From Brevibacterium yomogidense (GTDB lineage Bacteria; Actinomycetota; Actinomycetes; Actinomycetales; Brevibacteriaceae): 64,000 nucleotides of DNA. The notes below the pieces were generated by a model. The model saw nothing but the letters and a program-made list of their open reading frames with translations, was not told the DNA's origin and made no database searches. Position 1 is the first letter of the stretch, and the number at the start of each line of letters is the position of its first letter. Of this stretch, positions 1-9,172 are shown piece by piece. Location of the stretch: assembly GCF_016107685.1 (NCBI RefSeq), contig NZ_JABASY010000008.1, positions 1 to 64,000 of the forward strand. Reading direction: 5' to 3'. The position numbers and the translations under genes were made by a program.

Positions 1-50
1 GTGTCAACTATGTCTTGAGACCTAGTTGTCAATTATGTACTGAGACATCA
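1..50. mobile_element. possible terminus of an insertion sequence
   Basis: Two near-identical 20-base direct repeats lie at 2-21 and 27-46 (TGTCAAyTATGTmyTGAGAC). They are far more AT-rich than the surroundings. Closely spaced TGTCAA...TGAGAC repeats of this kind resemble the transposase-binding ends of IS481/IS3-type elements in actinobacteria. The element body would lie to the left of the window. No transposase is visible here, so the family is an inference. Confidence 0.35.
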
Positions 51-70
51 CACCGTGGTTTGCGGGGTGT

Positions 71-156
71 TCTCGAACCAGAGCGCGGTGTCTGGTGGGG
101 TGGGCCGAAGCGCGGTGTTTCGTGGGGCAGGCCGAAGCGCGGTGTCTGGTGAGAGT
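71..156. repeat. 27-base tandem repeat, about 3 copies, preceded by a flanking direct repeat
   Basis: The block GCGCGGTGT recurs at 83, 110 and 137, a 27-base period with the intervening GTGGGG/GGCCGAA sequence partly conserved. The left part, 71-95, matches 1587-1611 at 23 of 25 positions in the same orientation, so the pair brackets the DUF559-like gene. Confidence 0.7.
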
Positions 157-205
157 CCACCAACGTGCTGTGTGTGGAGCGACCGTTCGGAGGCGCGTGG
201 TCCGG

Positions 206-1315
206 CTATGAGTCCGAGTGCCGGTCGGGGTACTCGACGGCCTGTTTGATCCGTCGGAAGGCTCTGGGCTGGAAGAGGTCGCTCCACATGAGTTGGTAGA
301 CCCGGTACCCGAGGTTGCGCAGTTGATAGTCCCGGTGGCGTTCGCGTTTGGCCCGCAGCGCGCCCGTATCACCGTCGGTGTACTTGATCTCACCGTTCAC
401 CTCGACGATCACAGCCGACTCGCGGTGAAGGAAATCGACCCGTGCGATGCCTTCGTCCTCCGGCATCCTGAAAGTGATCTGGGGTTCGAACCCGACGATG
501 GCGTGCTCATGGAAGCGGACTCCGCAGATCGATTCGGCCGGTGATTCGTGGAGGGGCTCGGCGAGGCCGAATGCGGTGCGTGCGCGTACCGCACCGCGAC
601 GATCGTCAACGGCGGATGTGAGGGTGGCGAGTCTGTCGAGGGTGACGAGTCGTGATCGCAGAGCATGATCGATCATCGGAACGGAGACATCGAGCGGATA
701 GTCCAGCGCGACGTCGAGGAGCGTTCGTGCGACCGTGGTGACGGGAATGCCTCCGATCGCGGTGACGTCCTCGTCGGTGAGGGACCGCTGGCGGACGACG
801 CATTTCGCGTATGTGCGCGACCGTCCGCGCCGGACCACTTCCACACGTTTCTGAGCTGGACGAGTCAGTGGCAGCCCCCAGAGCAGAGCCGCAGACACGT
901 GCGACAGAGCGCTGTCGTCCGACAACCCGGAGGCGTACGTTCGAGCGAGGATCCGCAACTTGGCGGCGTGCCCGCGGAGACCAGGCGCGTGCACTGCTTC
1001 GAGGTCCGCGGCGATCTGCTGTTCGAGGTCGGGGGAGCGGCCGTATCCTCGGTGGCTCTCGTTCCACGTGTGGAGTGTTTCCCACTGTCCTGTGTGGGAG
1101 CGGTCGGGCTGTGCGTGGTCGGCAAGGTTTCCCGGGTCTTCCTTGCGGCCGATCCCGAACTCTGCGATGGCGGCATGCGCGTCTTGTCGGCAGTCACCCA
1201 GCACCACATACATTCCTTTGCGAACGCGGAGGAGGCAGCAGGAGAGAGCACCGGAGAGAACGCTGCGGGTGACTCCGATCCGGTCCAGATCGGTGCGCGT
1301 GATGATGGCAGTCAT
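206..1315 (-). CDS. AbiEi-type wHTH plus DUF559 (PD-(D/E)XK-like) protein
   Basis: A 369-residue protein. The N-terminus (MTAIITRTDLDRIGVTRS) followed by a short basic segment ending in a GMYVV-like turn resembles the winged-helix domain of AbiEi antitoxins. The last ~110 residues resemble DUF559/Vsr-like endonucleases: a VDFLHRESAVIVEVNG stretch supplies the Asp and Glu of a nuclease-like core, followed by a basic helix and a YRVYQLMWSDLF end. Many actinobacterial genomes carry such proteins without an obvious partner toxin. I chose the ATG at 1315 because the in-frame extension upstream only translates the tandem repeats. No partner gene is visible. Whether it is an antitoxin, a nuclease or a cryptic defence protein is open. 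Confidence 0.65.
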   Translation of the reverse strand: MTAIITRTDLDRIGVTRSVLSGALSCCLLRVRKGMYVVLGDCRQDAHAAIAEFGIGRKEDPGNLADHAQPDRSHTGQWETLHTWNESHRGYGRSPDLEQQIAADLEAVHAPGLRGHAAKLRILARTYASGLSDDSALSHVSAALLWGLPLTRPAQKRVEVVRRGRSRTYAKCVVRQRSLTDEDVTAIGGIPVTTVARTLLDVALDYPLDVSVPMIDHALRSRLVTLDRLATLTSAVDDRRGAVRARTAFGLAEPLHESPAESICGVRFHEHAIVGFEPQITFRMPEDEGIARVDFLHRESAVIVEVNGEIKYTDGDTGALRAKRERHRDYQLRNLGYRVYQLMWSDLFQPRAFRRIKQAVEYPDRHSDS

Positions 1316-1442
1316 GCGCTGAGGATCCCGAGGGCATGGCGCTGCGGCAAGGGGGTGGGCGACGCTGTGGACGACCCGGGTTCGGTGGAGCGCGCCTGTG
1401 ACCTGAAGTGGCCGAGCACCAGCCGGACCACGGGATACCAGC

Positions 1443-1556
1443 CGAACCACGAGCCACCGCTGTGAACGATGGGCACTGCCGCACCAGTCGAACCACGAAC
1501 CACCGCTGTGAACGATGGGCACTGCCGCACCAGTCGAACCACGAGCCACCGCTGTG
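1443..1556. repeat. 46-base tandem repeat, 2.5 copies
   Basis: Units start at 1443, 1489 and 1535 (the last partial). Each begins CGAACCACGArCCACCGCTG and continues through GTGAACGATGGGCACTGCCG. The two full units differ at one base, which points to recent duplication. The array lies just upstream of the minus-strand AbiEi/DUF559 gene, where it could overlap its promoter. Confidence 0.85.
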
Positions 1557-1586
1557 TGGTTCGAGGCACCGGTTCAAAACACGGGG

Positions 1587-1611
1587 TCTCGAACCAGAGA
1601 GCGGTGTGTGG
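1587..1611. repeat. right copy of direct repeat flanking the DUF559 gene
   Basis: TCTCGAACCAGAG followed by a GCGGTGT core and TGG. 23 of 25 bases match 71-95 in the same orientation. Confidence 0.6.
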
Positions 1612-1731
1612 GGAATCGGGCGGTGAGGAGCGTGTAGCGGCGCCCTACTCCGCTGGCCCCTTACTCGGCTGGCGCCCTTACTCCGCTGGCCCCTACTCCG
1701 TTTTCCGGTGGTCGGTGGGGTCCGCCGGGGC

Positions 1732-2931
1732 TCAGCCGGTCACCGTCTCGTCGTCCGCTGTGCCGGTCGCGACGGGGCGGGTGGGGTCGTTCGACCAGGC
1801 GGACCAGCTGCCGGGGAACAGGGCGGCGTCGATGCCGATGCTCGCGAGCGCCAGCACGGTGTGGGACGCGCTCACACCGGAACCGCAGTAGGCGCCGACC
1901 ACGGGCCGGTCGGGCTGTCCCGCACCGTCGTCCCCTTCCACACCATCGTCGGCTGCCGCACCCTCGTCCGTTGCCGTGTCGCGCACTGCGCCCACCGTGC
2001 GGTAGTAGTCGGCCAGGGCGTCAGGGGCGCGGAAGAACCCGTCCTCCGTGTTGCCGCCCGCAGGAGCGTTCCGGGCGTGGGGGATGTGGCCGGCCTGTGG
2101 ATCCATCGGCTCGGTGCGCCCCTCGAACCGCTCGGGGGCGCGGGCATCCAGCAGCACTCCCGTCTCGGATGTCGCCAGCGCCGCCGCGTCGTCCGCGGAG
2201 AGGACCGGCATGGATCCGGGCCGCGCGACGAACTCGTCGCCGGTGTCCGCGCTGTGTCCAGAATCCACGGCCGCCGAGGTCCCGGTCACCCGTCCGTCCA
2301 CTGCACCGTCGTCCACCGAGCCGTCGACGCCCAGATCCTGGCCCGCCGCTCCGGTCTCCACCGGGAGGCCCGCCTCACGCCACGCGGTCCACCCACCGTC
2401 CAGGACACGGACGTTCTCGTGGCCCACCCAGCGCAGCATCCACCAGGCGCGAGCAGCGGCCTGGCCGGCGACGTCGTCGTACACGATGACCGGGGTGCCT
2501 GCCCGGACGCCCCAGGAGCGGACGGTCGCTTCGAAGTCCTCGACGCTCGGGAGGGGGTGGCGGCCTCGGGCGGGGTCGCCGGAGGAATGGTCGGACAGGT
2601 CGATGTCCATCGCGACGTAGCGGGCGCCGGGGATGTGACCCGCCGCGAACTCCTCACGGCCGTCCGGCTGGGGGAGTGTCCACCGCACATCGAGCACGAC
2701 CGGTGCACTTGCTCCCCTACCCAGACTCACGCCGGCACCAGCACCCGGAGCTGCTCCCACACTCCCGGTAGAACCGTCAGCCCCGCCAGAACTACCAGCG
2801 GAACCCCCACCAGCCTCACCGCCGGAACCACCAGCGGAACCACCGCCGGAACCACCACCAGCCCCACCAGCGCTCAGCACGTCCCGCGCTTCCTCGACGG
2901 AGATGAGTACTCGGCTGCGTGGATCTGTCAT
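1732..2931 (-). CDS. two-domain sulfurtransferase (rhodanese / 3-mercaptopyruvate type)
   Basis: A 399-residue protein with two rhodanese folds. The first has VLDVRW and HIPGARYV elements but no catalytic cysteine. The second ends in the active-site loop CGSGVSAS, close to the CG[ST]GVTA loop of 3-mercaptopyruvate sulfurtransferases. It should transfer sulfane sulfur to thiol or cyanide acceptors in the cytoplasm. It is longer than the usual ~280 residues because of a Gly/Ser-rich stretch at about residues 18-70 and an acidic insertion between the domains. Its ATG overlaps the stop of the upstream methyltransferase gene (ATGA), so the two form an operon. Confidence 0.85.
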   Translation of the reverse strand: MTDPRSRVLISVEEARDVLSAGGAGGGSGGGSAGGSGGEAGGGSAGSSGGADGSTGSVGAAPGAGAGVSLGRGASAPVVLDVRWTLPQPDGREEFAAGHIPGARYVAMDIDLSDHSSGDPARGRHPLPSVEDFEATVRSWGVRAGTPVIVYDDVAGQAAARAWWMLRWVGHENVRVLDGGWTAWREAGLPVETGAAGQDLGVDGSVDDGAVDGRVTGTSAAVDSGHSADTGDEFVARPGSMPVLSADDAAALATSETGVLLDARAPERFEGRTEPMDPQAGHIPHARNAPAGGNTEDGFFRAPDALADYYRTVGAVRDTATDEGAAADDGVEGDDGAGQPDRPVVGAYCGSGVSASHTVLALASIGIDAALFPGSWSAWSNDPTRPVATGTADDETVTG

Positions 2932-4187
2932 CGCTGTTCTCCTGACTCTGGTGCGGTGGTCGGTGCGGTGCTCACGGGTTGGGTGAGCAGGACGACGTGG
3001 TCCTCGCCCAGGCGGGTGAAGACGAGGGTGGCGGATTCGCCTGCGGGGAGCTTGAGCTGGCGGCGCACCTGGTCCGGGACGATGTCCGCGCCGCGCTTCT
3101 TGATGACGACGCGGCCGATCCCGCGTGCCACGAGGGCCCGTCGCAGCGCTTTGATCCCGGCGGGCAGGACGTCGATGACGCGGTAGCTCGTGACGGCGGC
3201 GGCTGCGGATCCCTCCGGCAGCCGGTCGCCGGTGAGGTAGGCGATCGGTGCGCTCACACGCCGCATCCCCAGTGGCCCGCACAGTGCGGTCACCAGGCCC
3301 GCGCGGACGATGGCGCCGTCGGGTTCGAAGAGGTAGTCGCCCAGGTCGCCGATCCCGTCCTCGTCGCCCTCCGGCAGCTCCGATTCGTGGATCTGGAGGG
3401 TTCCGCGCGGCCCCGTCAGCAGGGCGTTGCGTCCGGGGCGTCCGCGGACGTCGCCGTGGTAGAGCGCGACCTCGACGACGTCGCCGGCCTCGGACACCCA
3501 CTGGGCCTCCCACCCGGCGGGGACGAGGTCGTGGTCGAGTGCAGGCCCCAGCTTGATGCCCACGTTCGGGACGGTGTCCGCCGTGGAGAACGCCCACGTG
3601 AGGGACGGGGAGAACGACTCCGGGTCGAACAGTCGCCGGGAGGCGGTGGTGCGGCCGTCGCCGGTGCGCCTCGCGGGGTCCAGCCAGACGGCGTCGAAGC
3701 GGGTGAGGTCGGCGTCCTCGGCGAGCCCCTGCGTGACGGACACGGTGTCGAGCGCCTTGAGGTTGTATGCGGCGAGTGCGGCGGTGACCGGGTCGGCGTC
3801 GACGGCTTCGACGCGGGTGGCGCCGCCCATGCCGGCGAACGCCATGGAGTCCGCGCCCAGCCCGCACCCCAGGTCCCCGATGATGTCGGGTGAGGTCGCG
3901 AGCATCCGCTGGGAGTGGTGGGCGGCGACGGACAGGCGGGTCGCCTGCGCCAGGCCGTCGCGGGTGAAGAGCATCTGGGCGGCGAAGGGGCCGAACTTCG
4001 CCTCCGCCTCCTGCCGCAGCTGCGCTTGGAGGAGCAGCTGCGATGCGAGCGCCGGTTCGATCCCGTCCTTCCGCAGGCGGCCTGCGATCGCAAGCTCCTT
4101 CGACGGTCGGTATTCGATCTCGTCGAGCAGCGCGAGCGCGGACGGGTCCAACAGTTGCGAGAGCACGGCCTCTTCCATGCGACTCAC
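2928..4187 (-). CDS. class I SAM-dependent methyltransferase with THUMP-like C-terminal domain
   Basis: A 419-residue protein. A Rossmann methyltransferase domain (about 95-230) carries motif I (IGDLGCGLGADS), a VDADP acidic loop binding the SAM ribose, and an LDPARR motif. The C-terminal ~100 residues (GIGRVVIKKRGADIVPDQVR) match the THUMP-like domain of this actinobacterial family. The substrate is unknown, but the C-terminal domain suggests RNA. It is transcribed away from rsmA and overlaps the sulfurtransferase gene by 4 bases. A second Met four codons in (MEEAVL) could be the real start. Confidence 0.8.
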   Translation of the reverse strand: MSRMEEAVLSQLLDPSALALLDEIEYRPSKELAIAGRLRKDGIEPALASQLLLQAQLRQEAEAKFGPFAAQMLFTRDGLAQATRLSVAAHHSQRMLATSPDIIGDLGCGLGADSMAFAGMGGATRVEAVDADPVTAALAAYNLKALDTVSVTQGLAEDADLTRFDAVWLDPARRTGDGRTTASRRLFDPESFSPSLTWAFSTADTVPNVGIKLGPALDHDLVPAGWEAQWVSEAGDVVEVALYHGDVRGRPGRNALLTGPRGTLQIHESELPEGDEDGIGDLGDYLFEPDGAIVRAGLVTALCGPLGMRRVSAPIAYLTGDRLPEGSAAAAVTSYRVIDVLPAGIKALRRALVARGIGRVVIKKRGADIVPDQVRRQLKLPAGESATLVFTRLGEDHVVLLTQPVSTAPTTAPESGEQR

Positions 4188-4281
4188 CCTAATTCAGCCG
4201 GTTTCCGCCCCGCCCCCACGTGTCGCGGCATCCCCGCTGGTGCTCGTGCCGCTGTCGGCTGGTGTTCGTGCCTGCGTCCAC

Positions 4282-4287
4282 TAGTGT
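4282..4287 (+). promoter_or_regulatory. -10 element for rsmA (leaderless)
   Basis: TAGTGT (TANNNT) ends 7 bases before the ATG at 4295, and no Shine-Dalgarno sequence precedes that ATG. This fits a transcript starting at or next to the start codon. Confidence 0.5.
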
Positions 4288-4294
4288 GAATGCC

Positions 4295-5206
4295 ATGACG
4301 AACCTGCTCAGCGCCCGCGATGTCCGCGTGCTCGCCGACTCGCTGGGACTCAAGCCCACCAAGCAGCGCGGGCAGAACTTCGTCATCGACCCGAACACGG
4401 TGCGGCTGATCGTGGCGGCGGCGAAGTTGGAGGGCCCGCAGACGGTCGTGGAGATCGGTCCCGGTCTGGGGTCGCTCACGCTCGGTCTGCTGGATGCGGG
4501 TCACCGGGTCGTCGCCGTGGAGATCGACGCGCTGCTGGCCTCCCGGCTCCCGGACACGGTCCACCAGTTCGCCGCGGACGTCTTCACCCGTGCGGAGGAG
4601 GCCGGCGAGCCGGAGCCGTTCGCCCTCGTCCACGCGGACGCGATGCGGGTGACGGAGCTGCCGGAGGAGCTGGGCGCCCCCACCGCGCTCGTCGCGAACC
4701 TGCCGTACAACGTCGCCGTCCCCGTGCTGCTGCACTTCCTCGCGACGTTCCCGTCGATCCGCCAGGTGCTCGTCATGGTGCAGGCCGAGGTCGCAGACCG
4801 CCTCGCCGCCCCTCCCGGTTCGCGCACGTACGGCGTCCCCAGCGTCAAGGGGCAGTGGTACGGCGAGGTGGTCCGGGCTGCGGACATCGGGAAGAACGTA
4901 TTCTGGCCGGCACCCAATGTGGGTTCTGGCCTGGTGCGCATCACTCGCCGCGAGACGCCGCGCATCGGTGACCGTGCCGCTGTGTTCGCCGCGGTGGACG
5001 CGGCCTTCGCCCAGCGTCGAAAGACCCTGCGGTCCGCCCTGTCCGGTTGGGCCGGCTCCGCCACCGCCGCCGAGGCCGCACTCACCCGCGCCGGCATCGA
5101 CCCCCGTGCGCGCGGGGAGACGCTCACCGTCGACGACTTCGCGGCGCTGGTCGACGCGCACGCGGCGAACCGGGCGGAGGACGGCGACGCAGGGGACGCG
5201 TCATGA
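4295..5206 (+). CDS. rsmA: 16S rRNA (adenine(1518)-N(6)/adenine(1519)-N(6))-dimethyltransferase RsmA
   Basis: A 303-residue KsgA-type enzyme that dimethylates two adenines near the 3' end of 16S rRNA. Visible family motifs are QRGQNFVID at the N-terminus, [10 protein letters not shown] (SAM motif I), [16 protein letters not shown] (the catalytic NLPY) and [10 protein letters not shown] near the end. The start at 4295 gives the family's usual N-terminus and sits behind a -10 box. Its stop overlaps the ATG of ispE (ATGA), a gene order common in actinobacteria. Confidence 0.95.
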   Translation: MTNLLSARDVRVLADSLGLKPTKQRGQNFVIDPNTVRLIVAAAKLEGPQTVVEIGPGLGSLTLGLLDAGHRVVAVEIDALLASRLPDTVHQFAADVFTRAEEAGEPEPFALVHADAMRVTELPEELGAPTALVANLPYNVAVPVLLHFLATFPSIRQVLVMVQAEVADRLAAPPGSRTYGVPSVKGQWYGEVVRAADIGKNVFWPAPNVGSGLVRITRRETPRIGDRAAVFAAVDAAFAQRRKTLRSALSGWAGSATAAEAALTRAGIDPRARGETLTVDDFAALVDAHAANRAEDGDAGDAS

Positions 5207-6204
5207 CGCGCCCGAGGTCCCTCCACAAGCCCGTCACCGCGCGCGCCCACGGGAAGATCAACCTGCACCTGGGTGTGGGGGATCCGGGCCCGGACGGCTA
5301 CCACGAACTCGTCACGGTGTTCGAGGCGCTCGGCACCCCGGAGACGGTCACCGTCGAGCTCGCGGCGGAGGACTCCGTTGAGGTGACGGGTCGCTATGCG
5401 AGTGCGGGGATCCCGCTCGACGAGAACAACCTGGCGCTCGCGGCGGTCATCGCGTTCCGCGAGCACACCGGCTGGGGCGGGAACGTCGAGATCACGATCG
5501 ACAAGCAGGTGCCCGTCGCCGGTGGCATGGGCGGGGGATCGGCTGACGCGGCCGCGGCATTGGTCGCGGTGGCGAAGCTCGCGGGCTTCGAGGACCGTGA
5601 ACAGCTGCGGCAGATCGCCGCGACCCTGGGTTCGGACGTCCCGTTCGCACTGCTGGGGGGCATCGCCCTGGGCCGAGGCCGTGGAGACGACCTCACTCGA
5701 GTCCTGTCGCAGGGCACTCATCACTGGGTGCTCGCGACGTCGACGGGAACGCTGTCGACGCCGGAGGTCTACCGGCGGGTCGACGAGCTGCGGGAGCAGT
5801 CGGCCGGGCAGAGCCCCGCGAGCTCCGGCGATGAGCAAGGACCCGACGTCGCGCAGGGAGTCGGCGACGGGGAGACCCGAAGCGGCCCCGCCCGTCTGGC
5901 GGAACCCACGGAGGTCCTCGCAGCGCTGGCCTCCGGTGACATCGAGAAGCTCGCGGCACACGTGCACAACGACATGACGGAGGCGGCGGTGTCGCTGCTG
6001 CCGGACATCGCGCATGTCATGGACGAGGGGCGCCGTGCCGGTGCGCATGCGGTGCTGCTGTCGGGCTCCGGACCCACCGTCGGGTTCCTCGCGCAGAATG
6101 CGACCCATGCGCTGGAGCTCGCGGTGCTGCTGGAGGCATCGCGCGGAGTGCGGGAGGTCGTGCGGACGACGGGCCCCGCGCGCGGCGCGCACATCGTGAC
6201 GTGA
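5203..6204 (+). CDS. ispE: 4-diphosphocytidyl-2-C-methyl-D-erythritol kinase
   Basis: A 333-residue GHMP kinase that phosphorylates CDP-methylerythritol in the MEP route to isopentenyl diphosphate. The N-terminal [14 protein letters not shown] motif, the ATP loop [17 protein letters not shown] (about residues 103-120) and the C-terminal [12 protein letters not shown] motif identify it. A hydrophilic insertion at about 205-240 makes it a little longer than usual. It is co-transcribed with rsmA. It is notable because a full lower mevalonate pathway is also present at 14.0-18.3 kb. Confidence 0.93.
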   Translation: MTRPRSLHKPVTARAHGKINLHLGVGDPGPDGYHELVTVFEALGTPETVTVELAAEDSVEVTGRYASAGIPLDENNLALAAVIAFREHTGWGGNVEITIDKQVPVAGGMGGGSADAAAALVAVAKLAGFEDREQLRQIAATLGSDVPFALLGGIALGRGRGDDLTRVLSQGTHHWVLATSTGTLSTPEVYRRVDELREQSAGQSPASSGDEQGPDVAQGVGDGETRSGPARLAEPTEVLAALASGDIEKLAAHVHNDMTEAAVSLLPDIAHVMDEGRRAGAHAVLLSGSGPTVGFLAQNATHALELAVLLEASRGVREVVRTTGPARGAHIVT

Positions 6205-6257
6205 CAGCCTGTTCACCGTCGACGAACGGTGGAGTGAGCAGCGATGAGGAGACAGTT

Positions 6258-6839
6258 GTGAAACGGATGGCTGCAGTGCTCGCAGCGTTCACCCTGGCGC
6301 TGGCCGGGTGTGCTCCCGGAGGCCCTGATCTGGCGTCCCCGTCCGGACCGGAAGCGGAGGAGGCTCTTCTCTCCGAGTTCGGCCTGGCCGGGATGGACGC
6401 GGTCGAGGCGATCGACCATCTGGACCGTCTTGCGGTGTCCGAACGGCCCGCTGATCTCATGGCCTCCGTCTACCCTGATGAGCTGGTGCTCACCGACAGC
6501 GTGCGCGAGGCGGTGCTGGACATGCCGGAGGACCTCTCCTACCTGTCGATCGCTCCGTACGTGGACCAGACGCACGACTGCTTCTACCACAGCCTCACGA
6601 CGTGCCTGGGTGAGCTCGACAATGACTCCGTCGACGTCCGCATCGTCGACGACGCGACCGGGGACGTGCTCGTCGACGAAGAGGCGACCACCTTCGACAA
6701 CGGGTTCATCGGCTTCTGGGTGCCCCGTGACATCGCGGAGGGCACTATCGAGGTGAGCCGCGACGGTCGGGCGGGGACGACCAGCTTCACCACGACGGAC
6801 GAGGGTGCCACCTGCATCACCGACCTCCAGCTGACATAG
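6258..6839 (+). CDS. CueP-family copper-binding lipoprotein
   Basis: A 193-residue exported protein. The GTG start at 6258 is set by AGGAG six bases upstream and gives a clean lipoprotein signal ending in LALAGC, with the lipidated Cys at 18. The CFYHSLTTC motif (Cys108 and Cys116 with the His between) is the copper-site signature of CueP, which handles envelope copper and supplies superoxide dismutase in Salmonella. It stands alone downstream of ispE, with no copper ATPase or CueR-type regulator nearby. The family call is good; the in vivo role is inferred. Confidence 0.8.
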   Translation: MKRMAAVLAAFTLALAGCAPGGPDLASPSGPEAEEALLSEFGLAGMDAVEAIDHLDRLAVSERPADLMASVYPDELVLTDSVREAVLDMPEDLSYLSIAPYVDQTHDCFYHSLTTCLGELDNDSVDVRIVDDATGDVLVDEEATTFDNGFIGFWVPRDIAEGTIEVSRDGRAGTTSFTTTDEGATCITDLQLT

Positions 6840-7130
6840 TTCTCCAGCCGAACAGGGACGGGCTCCGACGGTTCCGTGAGGACGGGGTCTCTGCTGGAGC
6901 TCTACGGGGCCAGTCGTCTGGATCGTGGTGGCGTGCGGAGTCTTCGCCGTGCCCGCTCCTGCGACAGCTCTCGCCGTGCACACCAGCCTCTGACCTGAGG
7001 ACGCACGGGCGACATCCCGCGTCTTTCCGTGCGAGTAGGCTGTAGGTCGCCCCTGTCGCCCCGGCCGGAAGGTCCCAGTGGAATCCTCCCGGGGCACTCC
7101 TCGACACGTATACCCCTCGAAAGGACTCCT

Positions 7131-8987
7131 GTGCACCTGCTCGGCGCAGAGACGATCAGCCTCAGCTATCCCAACCGCACTGTGCTGGACGAGGTGACGA
7201 TCGGCGTCAACGCCGGGGACCGCGTGGGGATCGTCGGCCGCAACGGCGATGGGAAGTCCACCCTCGTGACGATCCTCGCGGGCATCCGGGAGCCGGACTC
7301 CGGCCGCGTGACCCGCCGCCGTGACGTGACGACCGGGTACCTGCACCAGACGGACGACTTCGCCCCCGGGTCCTCGATCCGCCAGGCCGTCGTCGGTGAC
7401 GCGGCCGACCACGAATGGGCCGCGGTGCCCCGCATCCGCGACGTCATGTCCGGACTCCTGGGCGACCTCGACCTCGAGGCGACCGTCGACAGCCTCTCCG
7501 GCGGCCAGCGCCGCCGCGTCGCGCTCGCCGCTCTGCTGGCCGGAGACCACGACGTCCTCTTCCTCGACGAGCCGACCAACCACCTCGACGTCGAAGGGAT
7601 CGCGTGGCTGGCGCGGCACCTGAAGAACCGGTGGCCCGCAGGGCAGGGTGCCTTCCTCGTCGTCACGCACGACCGGTGGTTCCTCGACGAGGTCACGACG
7701 AACACGTGGGAGGTCCACGACGGCACCGTCGACCAGTACGAGGGCGGGTACGCCGCCTACGTCCTCCAGCGGCTCGAGAGGCGCAGGCTCGCGGACCAGG
7801 CGGAGGCGAAGAGGCAGAACCTCATGCGCAAGGAGCTCGCGTGGCTGCGTCGCGGTGCACCCGCGCGCACCTCGAAGCCCAAGTTCCGCATCGACGCGGC
7901 GAACGCGCTCATCGCGGACGTCCCGCCCGTCCGCAACACGGTGGAACTCGTCGGCATGGCGACCTCGCGCCTGGGCAAGGACGTCTTCGAGCTCACGGAC
8001 GTGGGTGTGGACTATCCGGGCAAGACGGTGCTCGATGACCTCGACTGGGTGGTGGGACCCGGCGACCGGATCGGGATCCTGGGCCGCAACGGCGTGGGCA
8101 AATCGACTCTGGCCGGCCTGCTGACGGGTGACGTCGAGCCCACCCGTGGACGGGTGAAGCGCGGCAAGACCGTCGTCGTCGCGGTCCTCGACCAGCAGCT
8201 GCGCGACCTCGAGCCGCTCATGGGCGAGTTCGTCCGTGAACTCCTGGGCCGGAAGAAGACGGAGTACAAGACCGCCGCGGGCGACCTCACCCCGGGACAG
8301 CTCGCGGAGAAGCTGGGGCTGGGGGACGTGCTGGCCAATCGTGTGCAGGACCTGTCCGGCGGCCAGCGCAGGCGCCTGCAGTTCCTCCTCACGCTGCTGG
8401 ACGAGCCGAACGTCCTCATCCTCGACGAGCCGACGAACGACATGGACACGGACATGCTCGCCGCGATGGAGGACCTGCTCGACACGTGGGCGGGCACCCT
8501 GCTGGTGATCTCCCACGACCGGTACTTCATGGAGCGGGTGACCGACGACCAGTTCGCCGTGCGCGGGGGAGGGGTCCGGCATCTGCCCGGCGGGATCGAC
8601 GAGTACCTGCGCCTGTCCGCGGCGCAGGACTCCGCGGAGGCGGCTGCCCGTGCCGCCGGCGGTGCCGCTGCCGGAGGTTCCACCGCCGAGGCGCTGGCCG
8701 GCTCCCCGTCGTCCGGCACCGGCCGCGGTTCCTCGGGAGGTGGGGGCACCTCGGGCGGGGGACCGTCCAACGCGGAACGCAGGGCGGCTCAGAAGGAGCT
8801 GGGCGCGGTCGAGAGGAAGATGAGCAGGCTGCAGAAGAGCGTCGACGACGTGCACGCACGGATGGCCGCCCACGATCAGAGCGACTTCGCGGGGCTTGCG
8901 GAGCTCACCCAGGAGCAGCAGGGGTTCGAAGCGGAGCTGGAAGAGCTCGAGGGGCGGTGGCTGGAGCTGTCCGAGACCCTCGAATGA
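7131..8987 (+). CDS. ABC-F family ATPase (Uup/EttA-like)
   Basis: A 618-residue soluble protein with two ATPase domains and no membrane segment. Domain 1 has GRNGDGKST, LSGGQRRRVALA and FLDEPTNHLD; domain 2 has GRNGVGKST, LSGGQRRRLQF and LDEPTNDMD. A charged linker rich in Arg and Lys lies between them. After a Gly/Ser spacer (about 540-580) the C-terminus forms a coiled coil, as in Uup-like ABC-F proteins that act on ribosomes. The GTG at 7131 follows AAGGA at 7121. A TAGGCT box at 7036-7041 is a plausible -10 for a ~85-base leader. Confidence 0.9.
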   Translation: MHLLGAETISLSYPNRTVLDEVTIGVNAGDRVGIVGRNGDGKSTLVTILAGIREPDSGRVTRRRDVTTGYLHQTDDFAPGSSIRQAVVGDAADHEWAAVPRIRDVMSGLLGDLDLEATVDSLSGGQRRRVALAALLAGDHDVLFLDEPTNHLDVEGIAWLARHLKNRWPAGQGAFLVVTHDRWFLDEVTTNTWEVHDGTVDQYEGGYAAYVLQRLERRRLADQAEAKRQNLMRKELAWLRRGAPARTSKPKFRIDAANALIADVPPVRNTVELVGMATSRLGKDVFELTDVGVDYPGKTVLDDLDWVVGPGDRIGILGRNGVGKSTLAGLLTGDVEPTRGRVKRGKTVVVAVLDQQLRDLEPLMGEFVRELLGRKKTEYKTAAGDLTPGQLAEKLGLGDVLANRVQDLSGGQRRRLQFLLTLLDEPNVLILDEPTNDMDTDMLAAMEDLLDTWAGTLLVISHDRYFMERVTDDQFAVRGGGVRHLPGGIDEYLRLSAAQDSAEAAARAAGGAAAGGSTAEALAGSPSSGTGRGSSGGGGTSGGGPSNAERRAAQKELGAVERKMSRLQKSVDDVHARMAAHDQSDFAGLAELTQEQQGFEAELEELEGRWLELSETLE

Positions 8988-9172
8988 GCGACCATCCACG
9001 CTGGTGCGATCCGCGGATATCAGCGTTGCAGGGGTGACGAGGGCACCGTACTCCCCGTTGTTCGAACCCCTCAGAATTCGGACGTTTTCTGTTGTACGCT
9101 GAGGATCCGGCACACCGATGTGCTGGCGGACACACTCCGATGGATGCTCGGTTCGTATGAGATGAGGGCCCG

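Larger units (their letters stand above)
1316..1731. other. 416-base intergenic region with repeats
   Basis: No credible gene. It holds the 46-base tandem array (1443-1556), a copy of the flanking repeat (1587-1611), and a low-complexity run at about 1650-1700 in which GCC(C)CTTACTC(C)G-like units recur three times. Confidence 0.6.

Noticed and set aside
1732..3867. Extension of the sulfurtransferase frame to 711 residues
   Set aside because: The added N-terminus is Arg/His/Pro-rich and covers the methyltransferase gene in another frame. The ATG at 2931 with ATGA overlap is the sound start.
8988..9060. Hairpin CGCTG...ATCCGCGGAT...CAGCG after the ABC-F gene as a terminator
   Set aside because: Short, interrupted stem. 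Not convincing enough to list as a feature.
6213..9113. A 966-residue open frame on the minus strand opposite cueP and the ABC-F gene
   Set aside because: Antisense to clear genes, His/Arg/Val-rich composition with no domains. Long antisense frames are expected at this GC content.
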